Positions 1-8,954 of a DNA stretch of 64,000 nucleotides are shown one piece after another (within the stretch, counting starts at the first letter, position 1; every line of letters begins with the position of its first letter). The notes beneath the pieces were generated by a model, which saw only the letters and a program-made list of their open reading frames with translations, made no database searches and was not told the DNA's origin. The DNA comes from an uncultured Granulosicoccaceae bacterium. Its GTDB lineage: Bacteria > Pseudomonadota > Gammaproteobacteria > Granulosicoccales > Granulosicoccaceae. The translations under genes were made by a program, and so were the position numbers. The stretch is from the NCBI GenBank assembly GCA_937922945.1, contig CAKZUP010000009.1, positions 1-64,000 on the forward strand, read 5' to 3'.

Positions 1-750
1 AACCTGTGCTTTCCTGATTGGCCTGAAGAAAAAAAGCAATCGATTGCCCGAGAAAGTCTTATCCATACCGGTAAAGCCTTAACCGAATCCTGCTGGCTTT
101 GGAAACGCCCTAATCAGGAAGTACTGCAACGAATGGAAATCGTAGAGGGAGAACACTTACTTCGAGCTGCACAATCCTCCAACAAAGGTTTGATTGTTGC
201 AGCGCCGCATCTGGGCTCGTGGGAGAGTTGTTGTTTGCCGCTGGTGACCGATGAACTGGTGAATTGCCTTTATCGGCCGCCGCGCCTGGCCGCACTCGAA
301 CCATTGATTATTGCTGGCAGAAAAAATATGGGTAGCGATATCGTTAAGCTCGACGCCGCCGGCATTAAACACATATTGTCAAAACTAAAAAGCGGCAGCA
401 CTGTCGGCATTCTGCCCGACCAAGAGCCAGATAAAACCAACGGCGAATTCGCCCCCTTTTTTGCACAGCCCGCTAACACAATGACCTTGCTAGCCAAATT
501 CGCCAACAGAACCAATGCGCAAGTCCTGTTCTGTTTTTCCAAGCGCTTGCCAAACGGCGCTGGCTGGCAAGTGCATTTTTTGCCCGGCGACGATAACGTG
601 CAACACAAAGACAAATCGATTGCCACGAAGGCATTGAACCAAGGTATCGAGCAATGTGTGCTCGCCTGTCCGGAACAATACTTGTGGAACTACAAGCGCT
701 TTAGAGTGTGTGCCGATGGCTCTCGTCGCAACTACAGACGCGCTGCCTGA
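1..750 (+). CDS. Lipid A biosynthesis acyltransferase family protein (5' end outside window)
   Basis: The reading frame is open from the first base, so the gene begins upstream; 249 codons are visible. The family (LpxL/LpxM/HtrB-like, LPLAT superfamily) transfers an acyl chain from acyl-ACP onto lipid A precursors at the inner membrane. The visible H-x4-E catalytic motif is HLGSWE at codons 70-75, followed by a GILPDQEP segment typical of the LpxL family. An internal Met at position 133 is not the true start because the preceding codons continue the conserved domain. The stop overlaps the start of the next gene by one base (TGATG), so the two are probably co-translated. Which acyl position it modifies cannot be told. 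Confidence 0.85.
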   Translation, partial: NLCFPDWPEEKKQSIARESLIHTGKALTESCWLWKRPNQEVLQRMEIVEGEHLLRAAQSSNKGLIVAAPHLGSWESCCLPLVTDELVNCLYRPPRLAALEPLIIAGRKNMGSDIVKLDAAGIKHILSKLKSGSTVGILPDQEPDKTNGEFAPFFAQPANTMTLLAKFANRTNAQVLFCFSKRLPNGAGWQVHFLPGDDNVQHKDKSIATKALNQGIEQCVLACPEQYLWNYKRFRVCADGSRRNYRRAA

Positions 751-1649
751 TGCGTCGTTGGTTTGCGCTATCGAAAACATCGCAATACGACAGCGCACGC
801 TCAAACACGGGCATGGGCATTGTGCTATTTATGCTTGGCCTAACTTTAATGACGGCAATGGACGCTGCGGCCAAATGGTTGGTTGAAGATAAAGTCCATG
901 TTATCCAACTGCTGTTTATCCGTAGCTGCATCATTGCCATTCTTATGGTTGCATACTACGCGTCACGCGATCAACTCCATGAACTAAAGCCAACCCGAAC
1001 CTCGGTACAGTGTATTCGTGGACTAATCGGCTTTCTCGCGCCGTTTACGTTTTTTCTCGGCTTGAAATACTTACCACTTACCGCTGCCAATGTTGTGTTC
1101 TTCAGTAACATATTCATGATTACTCTGGCATCGGCGATTTTTTTGAAAGAGAAAGTGGGCGTTTATCGCTGGGGTGCAGTGGCGGTTGGTTACGTTGGTG
1201 TACTGGTGGCCATTGAACCCAACGCTGAAGGCGAACTATTCGGCTACCTGATGATTCTTGTGGCAAGCGCCGTATACGCCTTTCTCTTTATAAGCGGCAA
1301 AAAACTGGGAGATACCGAATCATCAGCATCATTGGTGCTCTTCTACAATATTGGCGTGGGCGCGGTTGCCCTGCTCTGGCTACCGGGCATCTGGACAACA
1401 TTATCGTTGAATGAATGGGGCGGTGTTCTGCTCGTATCGGTGTTGGCCGTGTTAGGTCAATACTGTATGACACAAGGATTTTCGTTGGCAGATGCATCCC
1501 TACTTGCGCCGCTTAACTACACGACGCTAGTCCTGACACTCGCTTTCGACTGGGTACTTTGGCAAAGCGTTCCCGGCGCTCAAACCATACTCGGCGCAAC
1601 TATCATCATACTAAGCAGTGGCTTTGTGCTCTATCGCCAGAGTCGATAA
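750..1649 (+). CDS. EamA/DMT-superfamily transporter
   Basis: This 299-residue protein is almost entirely hydrophobic, with about ten membrane segments arranged as two EamA repeats, the usual architecture of drug/metabolite transporters. I chose the ATG at 750 because it overlaps the stop of the upstream acyltransferase gene (TGATG), which implies translational coupling. A later Met at 813, just before the first membrane helix, is a possible alternative. Substrates in this family range from metabolites to amino acids and cannot be read from sequence. The position next to a lipid A acyltransferase may be incidental. The TPP riboswitch downstream belongs to the next transcript. Confidence 0.8.
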   Translation: MRRWFALSKTSQYDSARSNTGMGIVLFMLGLTLMTAMDAAAKWLVEDKVHVIQLLFIRSCIIAILMVAYYASRDQLHELKPTRTSVQCIRGLIGFLAPFTFFLGLKYLPLTAANVVFFSNIFMITLASAIFLKEKVGVYRWGAVAVGYVGVLVAIEPNAEGELFGYLMILVASAVYAFLFISGKKLGDTESSASLVLFYNIGVGAVALLWLPGIWTTLSLNEWGGVLLVSVLAVLGQYCMTQGFSLADASLLAPLNYTTLVLTLAFDWVLWQSVPGAQTILGATIIILSSGFVLYRQSR

Positions 1650-1778
1650 AAACACCAAACCGATCACAGGCGTCGCGTTGGAAAAGGTGTTAATCGTGAC
1701 AATAATCCATCCCAGCTTGCATCCGGGTCGATTTACACTCAATATAACGCCTCTGGACTCGTCCAGAAAAAATGATGA

Positions 1779-1860
1779 CTCATCGGGGTGCCGTAAGGCT
1801 GAGAGTAATAACAACCCGTAGAACCTGATCCGGTTAATACCGGCGTAGGAATTGAGCTCA
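1779..1860 (+). promoter_or_regulatory. TPP riboswitch (THI element)
   Basis: The conserved THI-box blocks are present in order: GGGGTGCC near 1785, GGCTGAGA at 1797-1804, ACCC at 1814-1817, GAACCTGATC at 1821-1830, and a terminal CGGTTAATACCGGCGTAGG arm. These form the thiamine pyrophosphate aptamer. It lies about 100 bases before the GTG start of thiB, so TPP probably represses thiBPQ. I could not decide from sequence whether the expression platform acts on transcription or translation. Confidence 0.95.
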
Positions 1861-1961
1861 AATCCGTTAGATGGTCATCACCCTTATTAATCGTCAGAAC
1901 ATTAGCCGCTGCAACAAATTAGTTTGCACTCGCTGATGTTTCAAATAACAGGAGATGATCA

Positions 1962-2975
1962 GTGATCACCGGTATTCGCCGCGCACTTTCCATAGGACTC
2001 ACGGCGGTCCTTCTCACTTTTGCCCAAAGCAGCCATGGCGCGCAAACGCTCACGGTTTACACCTACGAGTCGTTTACTTCTGAATGGGGCCCTGGCCCGA
2101 TTATTAAAACAGCATTCGAAAAACAGTGCGATTGCACGCTCGACTTTGTCGCCATAGACAGCTCAGCCGGCATACTTAATCGTGTACAGCTCGAAGGCAA
2201 ATCCACCAAAGCCGATGTTGTATTAGGTTTAGACTACAACCTGATGGCATTAGCTGAAGATACTGGCCTGCTCTCTGAGTCGGGCGCAGATTTATCCGCC
2301 GTTAAGCTGCCGATAGACTGGGACTCAAACATTTTCGTACCTTACGACTATGGCCACTTCGCGTTTGTTTACGACACTAAACTCTTACCAGAGCCACCCA
2401 AAAGCCTTGATGAACTCGTCAATGCTCCTGACGATCTAAAAATCATTATTCAGGACCCTCGCACCAGCACACCTGGCTTAGGCCTGATGTTGTGGATGAA
2501 ATCGGTGTACGGCGACGATGCGGCCGACGCGTGGAAAAAGCTAAAACCCAAAATTCTGACCGTTACATCGGGCTGGAGTGAAGCCTACTTTTCATTGTTC
2601 CTGAATGGCGAAGCGCCGATGGTGTTGAGCTACGACACATCGCCTGGCTATCACATGGCAATAGATAAAACCGAACAATACCAGGCCGCAGCCTTCGATG
2701 AAGGACACTACCTGCAAATTGAAGTTGCCGCGTTATTGAAGAGCTCGAAGAATCAGGAGCTTGGCAAATCGTTTCTTCAATTCCTTATTTCGAATGAAGC
2801 GCAGTCTGCGTTACCGCTAACCAACGTCATGTATCCCAGCATCGACATTGGTGATGCGCTACCAGCGGAGTTTTCAAAGTTGATTAAACCCACCCAATCG
2901 TTACTTCTCGATACAGAATTAGTAAGAGATCAGCGCAAAGCATGGGTTGATGAGTGGCTTGAAAGCGCAAATTAA
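1962..2975 (+). CDS. thiB: Thiamine ABC transporter, periplasmic binding protein
   Basis: The product is a 337-residue extracellular solute-binding protein that captures thiamine or TPP in the periplasm for ThiP/ThiQ. It has an N-terminal signal peptide ending near SHGA, then the ThiB-like opening LTVYTYESFTSEWGPGP and a cysteine pair (CDC) near residue 46. The start is GTG at 1962, preceded seven bases upstream by GGAG; the nearby ATG at 1955 is in another frame. Length is close to that of E. coli ThiB. It lies directly under a TPP riboswitch and its 3' end overlaps thiP by 26 bases, confirming the operon. Confidence 0.93.
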   Translation: MITGIRRALSIGLTAVLLTFAQSSHGAQTLTVYTYESFTSEWGPGPIIKTAFEKQCDCTLDFVAIDSSAGILNRVQLEGKSTKADVVLGLDYNLMALAEDTGLLSESGADLSAVKLPIDWDSNIFVPYDYGHFAFVYDTKLLPEPPKSLDELVNAPDDLKIIIQDPRTSTPGLGLMLWMKSVYGDDAADAWKKLKPKILTVTSGWSEAYFSLFLNGEAPMVLSYDTSPGYHMAIDKTEQYQAAAFDEGHYLQIEVAALLKSSKNQELGKSFLQFLISNEAQSALPLTNVMYPSIDIGDALPAEFSKLIKPTQSLLLDTELVRDQRKAWVDEWLESAN

Positions 2976-4587
2976 CAGTGCGTTAAATCACTGGTGGCTA
3001 CCGGGATTATTAGCGTTAGTTGTACTGGCGCTAATAACCGGTTTGCCATTAACTGCATTAATTCTCACCACATCTGAGATTAACCTTTCAGGCGTTTTCC
3101 AGAACACCTATTTTAATCGCGTCATTTTTTTTAGTTTTTATCAGGCCCTTTTATCAGCTGTTTTATCCGTTGGGCTAGCCATTCCTCTCGCACAGGCGCT
3201 ATCCAGAGAGCAAGTTTTTCCAGGCAGAAAATGGCTTATCTATCTGTTTAGTTTGTCACTGGTTATCCCGACAATCGTGGCCATTTTTGGCATCGTTGCG
3301 GTGTACGGCAGAACCGGCTGGCTGAATAACTTCACAGCCTGGTTTGGTATTGATCCGTTTTCGATATACGGGCTTAGCGGCATCTTGCTAGCCCATGTTT
3401 TTTTCAACATGCCATTAGCAACGCGTGTTTTACTTCAATCGCTGGACAACATTCCAGACACACAATGGCGCTTGTCGACCCAACTTCGGCTTAACGGGTT
3501 CTCACAATTCAGATTTATTGAATGGCCCGCCATGCGCACCCAATTAGTCGGTGTGTTCATGTTGATTTTCACATTGTGTTTTACCAGCTTTACCATAGTG
3601 CTGACTCTTGGCGGCGGGCCACGAGCAACGACAATAGAGGTTGCCATTTATCAGGCACTGCGATTCGACTTCGATTTAAGCTCAGCGGTGTCGCTGGCGT
3701 TAGTTCAGATGGCATTTTGTACATTGTTATTATTACTCAGTGCCTTTTTTAAACATAACGCACCACTGGGATTTTCTATAACACCAGCAGCAACAGTATT
3801 CAGACCCGTAAACAAGAAGCGCTGGGTGAGTTTCAGCATAATTATCTTAGCTGCGCTTTTCGTCGTACTGCCATTTATGGGCTTGTTGATTTCCGCTGTA
3901 AACCCCTCTACCGTGGCTGTATTAATCCATACAAACACGATACAAGCCACGATTAACACATTCATTATCGCCGTTGTGACAGCCTGCATATCAGTGGCAA
4001 TGGGGATTGCCTTATTGATTAGCTCACGTCACATACGGATAAGGCTTGCCTACCACAAGCTTGGACAATGGATTCAACACGCCGGGAATATTATTCTGGT
4101 TATGCCACCCGTGGTTTTGGGGACAGGCTTATTTTTGCTATTACGAGATTTCGCCGATGTTTTTTCTATTGCGTTACTGCTCGCTATCCTCATCAACAGC
4201 CTCATGGCGTTACCGTTTGTTTTACGAATACTTGACGGCCCGATAATCCAGGCAACCGAACACCACGACAAGCTCATTCAATCCTTGGGCATATCCGGTT
4301 GGTCGCGCTGGCGATTGCTCGATTGGCCGCTGATTCGACAACCCATCGGGTATGCAATGGGTCTCTCTGCTGCTTTGGCGGCAGGTGATCTCAGTGCTAT
4401 AGCATTATTCGGTTCAGAACGCGCATTAACGTTACCGCTGTTACTATTTCAACGCATTGGCAGCTATCGGCTACACGAAGCTGCAACCACAGCCGGTGTT
4501 CTGTTAATGGCCTGCTTAGTGTTATTCGTGTTAATGCGAGCCATTGCTGGCGGGCAGCTACTGAGACCAATCCATGCTGACTCTTGA
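2950..4587 (+). CDS. thiP: Thiamine ABC transporter, permease
   Basis: This 545-residue protein has about twelve membrane segments in two fused permease halves, as in ThiP. Each half carries an EAA-like cytoplasmic loop that contacts the ATPase, around DNIPDTQWRLSTQLRLNGF in the first half and HDKLIQSLGISGWSRW in the second. It forms the inner-membrane channel of the thiamine importer. I chose the ATG at 2950; a TTG immediately before it is also possible. The gene overlaps thiB by 26 bases and thiQ by 14 bases, so translation of all three is probably coupled. Confidence 0.92.
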   Translation: MSGLKAQINSALNHWWLPGLLALVVLALITGLPLTALILTTSEINLSGVFQNTYFNRVIFFSFYQALLSAVLSVGLAIPLAQALSREQVFPGRKWLIYLFSLSLVIPTIVAIFGIVAVYGRTGWLNNFTAWFGIDPFSIYGLSGILLAHVFFNMPLATRVLLQSLDNIPDTQWRLSTQLRLNGFSQFRFIEWPAMRTQLVGVFMLIFTLCFTSFTIVLTLGGGPRATTIEVAIYQALRFDFDLSSAVSLALVQMAFCTLLLLLSAFFKHNAPLGFSITPAATVFRPVNKKRWVSFSIIILAALFVVLPFMGLLISAVNPSTVAVLIHTNTIQATINTFIIAVVTACISVAMGIALLISSRHIRIRLAYHKLGQWIQHAGNIILVMPPVVLGTGLFLLLRDFADVFSIALLLAILINSLMALPFVLRILDGPIIQATEHHDKLIQSLGISGWSRWRLLDWPLIRQPIGYAMGLSAALAAGDLSAIALFGSERALTLPLLLFQRIGSYRLHEAATTAGVLLMACLVLFVLMRAIAGGQLLRPIHADS

Positions 4588-5236
4588 CAACGTGAGTGTA
4601 AAACTCGGCGATCTGCGCTTTAGTTACACGTTAAAAACCGACGCAACGAGAATTAGCGCCATACTCGGTAAAAGCGGCTCTGGCAAAAGCACACTGCTTA
4701 ATGTCATCGCAGGTTTTCTACCAGCCACTGGTGGTGAGCTTGAATGGCAGGGCAAGTCATTGTTGGGGTTACCAGCAAACAAGCGTCCGGTCACAACGCT
4801 ATTTCAACAACACAATTTATTCAGCCATTTAAACGTCGGCCAGAATATTGGTTTGGGCGTAAAACCAAACCTTAAATTGAGCGCGCAGGAGTGGCAAAGC
4901 GTTGAGCGCGTTCTAGAAGAAGTAGACCTGCAAGGATTCATAAAAAAAAGCGCTGCTAATCTGTCCGGTGGTGAGCAACAGCGCGTTGCGTTGGCCCGAT
5001 GCCTGTTGCGCAAACAGCCGATACTTTTACTTGATGAACCATTCAGCGCATTGGATGAAAGTACCCGCTACGACATGATAGAGCTGACACGCAAGGTAGT
5101 CGAGCTACATGAACTCTGCGTGATATTAGTGACTCACAACGCCGATGACGCAAAGCTTATGAACGCGAAACAGTACCAACTACAGGATGGCACGCTTAAA
5201 CCGCAAACAACTGAGCATCGTCAGCAAACGCTTTAA
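4574..5236 (+). CDS. thiQ: Thiamine ABC transporter, ATP-binding protein
   Basis: The 220-residue ATPase powers thiamine import with ThiP. Walker A is GKSGSGKST (residues 32-40), the Q-loop lies in TLFQQHNLFSHL, the ABC signature is LSGGEQQR (130-137) and Walker B is LLLLDEP with the catalytic Glu at 155. This is a compact single-domain ABC protein, matching ThiQ length. It is the last gene of the riboswitch-controlled operon, and its 3' end overlaps the convergent VOC-family gene by 41 bases, so the two transcripts are antisense to each other at their ends. Confidence 0.93.
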   Translation: MLTLDNVSVKLGDLRFSYTLKTDATRISAILGKSGSGKSTLLNVIAGFLPATGGELEWQGKSLLGLPANKRPVTTLFQQHNLFSHLNVGQNIGLGVKPNLKLSAQEWQSVERVLEEVDLQGFIKKSAANLSGGEQQRVALARCLLRKQPILLLDEPFSALDESTRYDMIELTRKVVELHELCVILVTHNADDAKLMNAKQYQLQDGTLKPQTTEHRQQTL

Positions 5237-5624
5237 ATTCTAGTGCGTTGCCAGCTGGGTCGAGAAAAAACATGGTGCGCTGCTCGCCTGGCTGCCCCTC
5301 AAAACGCGTCTTTGGCTTGATCACCCATCGTGTATCCGCATTACCTTCCAACCGACCTTTCAGTTCATCGAACTGATCGAACGTGAGTACGACTCCGAAG
5401 TGCGGAACCGGAACACTGTCGCCATCAACCGGATTCTCAACAGCAACAGGACGCGCGTGCGAAGGGTCAAGGTGAGCAACAATTTGATGACCATACAGGT
5501 TGTAGTCTATCCAACCAGAATCTTCACGTCCCTGCTCACATTGCAATACACCACCATAAAAGGATCGTGCAGCTTCAAGATCATCGACCGGAAACGCGAT
5601 ATGAAAGGGCCGTATATTACTCAT
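5196..5624 (-). CDS. VOC (glyoxalase/dioxygenase) family protein
   Basis: This 142-residue protein has the two beta-alpha-beta-beta-beta units of the vicinal oxygen chelate fold. Likely metal ligands are His8 (FHIAF), His75 (PHFGV) and Glu129 (NALEF). The ending FLDPAGNALEFK is typical of glyoxalase/bleomycin-resistance-like members. The substrate is unknown; this branch is often annotated only as VOC family. It overlaps the convergent thiQ by 41 bases. It lies 113 bases downstream of the threonine aldolase gene on the same strand and may be read through from it. Confidence 0.8.
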   Translation of the reverse strand: MSNIRPFHIAFPVDDLEAARSFYGGVLQCEQGREDSGWIDYNLYGHQIVAHLDPSHARPVAVENPVDGDSVPVPHFGVVLTFDQFDELKGRLEGNADTRWVIKPKTRFEGQPGEQRTMFFLDPAGNALEFKAFADDAQLFAV

Positions 5625-5737
5625 CGTTTTTATAACTCACTGTTATTGTCTTTTACTTTTTATCCGACATACCCGACATAATAGCCGGCCAGTTAATCAA
5701 ATACCGTTAGTTCGGTTCGAGGTTGCGTCAGTCTGAA

Positions 5738-6772
5738 TTAACTAACGTGCTGCTTAAAATAACCGGCAACGACATCTGCAACTGTGTTGACATCTTTATC
5801 GCTTACGCCGCTATGTAAAACTAATCTGCCCGCATTACGTCCAACAGATATTCTGACACCGCGCTCTTTTGCATAAGCCGGCAGCGCCTGACCGTGATCG
5901 ACGCCTTCAATACTATCGTAGTCCAGCCAAACCATATTGGATTGGGTCCAGCCAGATCTGACGTTTACGCCAGCTACATTGCCCAGAAGCCCCGCCAGCT
6001 GTTGCGCATGTTCGTGATCTTCATGTAAACGGGCAAAACCCTCAGTAATAGCGAGTATGCCCGCAGCAGCCAGTATGCCAGCCTGCCGCATACCGCCACC
6101 GGTGACCTTACGCCAACGCAGCGCTTGCTCAATAAACGCTTTATCGCCCAGCAGCACCGACCCAACCGGCGCACCCAAACCTTTGGATAAACACAATGAC
6201 ACCGTGTGAAAAGGTTTGGACACGTCTTCAAGCGATACACCTAATGCGACTGCCGCATTGGCCATTCTGGCACCATCAAGGTGCAGTAATAAGCCATGCG
6301 AATCGGCCAGTAAGCGCGCTCGGTTCATGTAATCAATCGTTTGAACACGACCATGTTGTGTATTTTCCAGACAAAGCAGACGTGTTACAGCGAAATGCAC
6401 ATCTTTGGCTTTTACTTGTTCCGTTACCTGGTCGAGTGGGAGTTCACCGTTATCCGCAAACGGGATCGTTTGAGGCTGAATACCACCCAGTGCCGCTGCG
6501 CCCCCACCTTCATATTTAAACGTGTGCGCATCAGCACCAACAATATATTCATCACCACGCTGACAGTGAGTGAGCAACGCAACCAGATTGGATTGAGTGC
6601 CTGATGGCATAAACAAGGCCGCTTCCTGGCCCAGTAATTCCGCACACATATCCTGAAGGCGATTAACGGTAGGATCGTCACCGTAAACATCATCGCCAAC
6701 TTCCGCTGTGTGCATGGCTTGACGCATTGCACTGGTAGGCAATGTGACGGTGTCACTGCGAATATCGATCAT
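5738..6772 (-). CDS. ltaE: Low-specificity L-threonine aldolase
   Basis: The PLP-dependent enzyme cleaves L-threonine and allo-threonine to glycine and acetaldehyde. The 344-residue length fits the family. The start MIDIRSDTVTLPT is the family hallmark; the PLP-binding lysine is Lys197 in SLCLSKGLG, and LHLDGAR contains the aspartate that holds the PLP pyridine. It follows the thiamine pyrophosphokinase gene by 36 bases on the same strand, so they are probably cotranscribed. An 8-bp inverted repeat (CGTTAGTT/AACTAACG, 5705-5747) spans the stop codon and may help end the transcript, but its loop is long. Confidence 0.92.
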   Translation of the reverse strand: MIDIRSDTVTLPTSAMRQAMHTAEVGDDVYGDDPTVNRLQDMCAELLGQEAALFMPSGTQSNLVALLTHCQRGDEYIVGADAHTFKYEGGGAAALGGIQPQTIPFADNGELPLDQVTEQVKAKDVHFAVTRLLCLENTQHGRVQTIDYMNRARLLADSHGLLLHLDGARMANAAVALGVSLEDVSKPFHTVSLCLSKGLGAPVGSVLLGDKAFIEQALRWRKVTGGGMRQAGILAAAGILAITEGFARLHEDHEHAQQLAGLLGNVAGVNVRSGWTQSNMVWLDYDSIEGVDHGQALPAYAKERGVRISVGRNAGRLVLHSGVSDKDVNTVADVVAGYFKQHVS

Positions 6773-6808
6773 GCTTAAGCGTCCCGGATCTGGCCTGCTG
6801 GCTCAGAA

Positions 6809-7459
6809 TTAGAGTAAGTGTACAAACATGGCCAGTACAATACCGCTTTCAACACTCACCTGTAAACGATCAGCGCTAACAACATTGCTCAAACCGATTG
6901 TACTGCCAGGGATAAGTGTTGCGTTGTTGAGTGGGTACTTGGCTCCTGCGACTGTGACACCCGTCGCATTGCCAGCTACTGGTATCACACTGAAAGTTTG
7001 CCCGCGCACTGCAGGGACAGACAAGGGGTGCGCAAGGTCAACCAGTCGCGCATCGACTGAGCCATCAACCACCCGCAACTGAAAAGACCAGTGATGACCA
7101 CCAAACAACTGCCAGTTAAACAGATGATGATCGGTTCGCCCACCTGAGGCACCCAGCACGACCACCTCGGAAACCGCACGCTCATCGAGCGTTAACAACG
7201 CAAGCTCAAGATCACTGGCATCTTTTTCAGAAGAAAACTGCAAACGCTCAACGTTGAACTGCGCCAAACTATCAGAGGAGGCCTTATCGAGACTGTCAAG
7301 ATCACCCACTAGCAGTTGCGGCTGCAGACCTTCGCTCAAACAATGTCGAACACCACCATCAACACACACCAGATAATCGGCGCTGCTGATATTAATGTGT
7401 TGCGCGCTAAGGGACGTGTAATCGCCATTGGCAAAAACAACCGCTCGGGTAAGGCTCAC
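6809..7459 (-). CDS. thiN: Thiamine pyrophosphokinase
   Basis: The 216-residue enzyme transfers pyrophosphate from ATP to thiamine, giving TPP. The N-terminal catalytic motifs VCVDGGVRHC and LLVGDLDSLD carry the aspartates that bind Mg-ATP, and GASGGRTDHHLFN is another family signature. The C-terminal half is a beta-rich thiamin-binding domain. It stands back to back, through ltaE and a VOC gene, with the thiBPQ importer, so import and activation of salvaged thiamine are encoded together. Its start overlaps the stop of the upstream gene by four bases. No thiamine synthesis gene (thiC, thiE, thiD) is visible here. Confidence 0.9.
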   Translation of the reverse strand: MSLTRAVVFANGDYTSLSAQHINISSADYLVCVDGGVRHCLSEGLQPQLLVGDLDSLDKASSDSLAQFNVERLQFSSEKDASDLELALLTLDERAVSEVVVLGASGGRTDHHLFNWQLFGGHHWSFQLRVVDGSVDARLVDLAHPLSVPAVRGQTFSVIPVAGNATGVTVAGAKYPLNNATLIPGSTIGLSNVVSADRLQVSVESGIVLAMFVHLL

Positions 7460-8772
7460 TCTAATTGGCCACCACTGGCTATAAAGTCATCTGCGAAAGC
7501 CAGAGCACGGGTCAGGCCTTTAAGCGTTGCGGTAAATTTCTCGCCGGCGTTATCATCCACATCGGCTAGCACTTCTACACCAAGCTCAGTACCTTTTATA
7601 AACAGAGGCATAAGGTCGTCACGTATAAATTTTCGCTCGTGTACCAGTTGACGTGTGCCCTGCTCATCGACTCGAATCTCTGAACCCACAATATCGCCAA
7701 ACGCATATTTGTCGACTCGCCAACGAATCTTGGTGGGTGAGTCTATCTCGCGCTCGGGGAACGACATGTACACCAATGTGCGTTTTTCGTTACGTCTGCT
7801 AAGCGACATAACCGGGCGTATTTCATCACTGATATCCTGACCGGTAAAACCCACAGACAGCTCGCACGTGAAACTGGATTTACTCTGTTTGCACTCCGCC
7901 AGCCATTCACCAAAGTAGGCCCGCAACAATTGTTCTGGCTCATCGGCCGACACAACCGGTTCGGGCTCAGGTTCAGGCACAGCGGGCGGTTTGATTTCCG
8001 GCCGCGTCGCAAGTGTTGTATCTGTCGCGCCTGTTGGCAGGCTGCACTCGCTGTCGCTGGGTGGTTTAAGCGTTGTCACCGCTGCCAACTTCACCACACC
8101 GCTGTGTTCAGGATAATCTTGAGTGGGCTCTATCTGCCCACGCAGTTCTGCGTACAACACTTGCAGCGAAGATGTGGATTGATTGAGATAGTCTTGCTGC
8201 AGCTGACCAACCTGCTCGTTATCGCCTTCTACCCAGTACCGTTGCTCAGAGCCACACGGTTGGAAGCTGTTGCGATTCGCGCCATAGACATAAAACCCAC
8301 GTAAGGTTCCTGCCCTGCCACTATCAGATGCGATAAGAGATTGCAATTCGGCCAATCGCTGTTGCGACATGGTTGCAAGACAGTTCTTGGCAATTTTCTC
8401 GGCAGTGGCCTGGGGCGATGAAAACTCCAGATACCATAAACAATTTTGTTTGCGGTATTCAAAGAAGGCCTGCTGTGCCAGTTGAAATTTGTTTAAGGGT
8501 GCGTCGTCAAGGTCGCGTGCTATGTACTCAGATATATCCTGAATATTGTCATCCATTAGATCAAGATAATTATCAATACAATTGTTGATATCTGAATCTG
8601 CACTGGACAGCTTCATGCACTCTTGCAACACGTTGTAATCCTGTGCGCGAGCGACGCCACTGTGCAGCGCTAATGAAATGACAAACAGCAGTGCTGCTGG
8701 AATGATCAACACCGCCCCTGCACCTGCTTTACGTGATTGCATGATTGGCTTATCGGGTTGTTCAGGGGACAT
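7456..8772 (-). CDS. Membrane-anchored protein with LprI-like (DUF1311) domain and possible IalB-like C-terminal domain
   Basis: From the ATG at 8772 this is 438 residues. A longer frame opens at 8922 but lacks a good ribosome site; GGAG lies 11 bases before the chosen ATG. A hydrophobic segment (about residues 17-37) is a signal peptide or anchor. It is followed by a cysteine-containing DUF1311-like region (MKLSSADSDINNCIDNYL, then KQNCLWYL and KNCLATM), the fold of lysozyme-inhibitor LprI proteins. After a proline-rich linker, a C-terminal domain with WLAECKQ and FTCELSV resembles invasion-associated protein B; that part is inference. The role is probably in the periplasm. The 3' end overlaps the thiN start by four bases. 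Confidence 0.6.
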   Translation of the reverse strand: MSPEQPDKPIMQSRKAGAGAVLIIPAALLFVISLALHSGVARAQDYNVLQECMKLSSADSDINNCIDNYLDLMDDNIQDISEYIARDLDDAPLNKFQLAQQAFFEYRKQNCLWYLEFSSPQATAEKIAKNCLATMSQQRLAELQSLIASDSGRAGTLRGFYVYGANRNSFQPCGSEQRYWVEGDNEQVGQLQQDYLNQSTSSLQVLYAELRGQIEPTQDYPEHSGVVKLAAVTTLKPPSDSECSLPTGATDTTLATRPEIKPPAVPEPEPEPVVSADEPEQLLRAYFGEWLAECKQSKSSFTCELSVGFTGQDISDEIRPVMSLSRRNEKRTLVYMSFPEREIDSPTKIRWRVDKYAFGDIVGSEIRVDEQGTRQLVHERKFIRDDLMPLFIKGTELGVEVLADVDDNAGEKFTATLKGLTRALAFADDFIASGGQLE

Positions 8773-8954
8773 AATATTACAGACTCCGGCAAATTCGTTC
8801 TGCTTCGAGCGTAAGCATACCTGACGTGGGTAATTGTTACATTTCGAAGGCGACATCCTGACAATCTGCCAAATTTTCAGCGCCAGATGCGCGCCCACAA
8901 ACGGTATACTGTTACTTTCCATATTACTGTTTGATTTTCTTCGTGCGCCAAACT

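Noticed and set aside
8773-8922. N-terminal extension of the LprI-like protein
   Set aside because: The extra residues precede the membrane signal and have no ribosome site; ATG 8772 has GGAG upstream.
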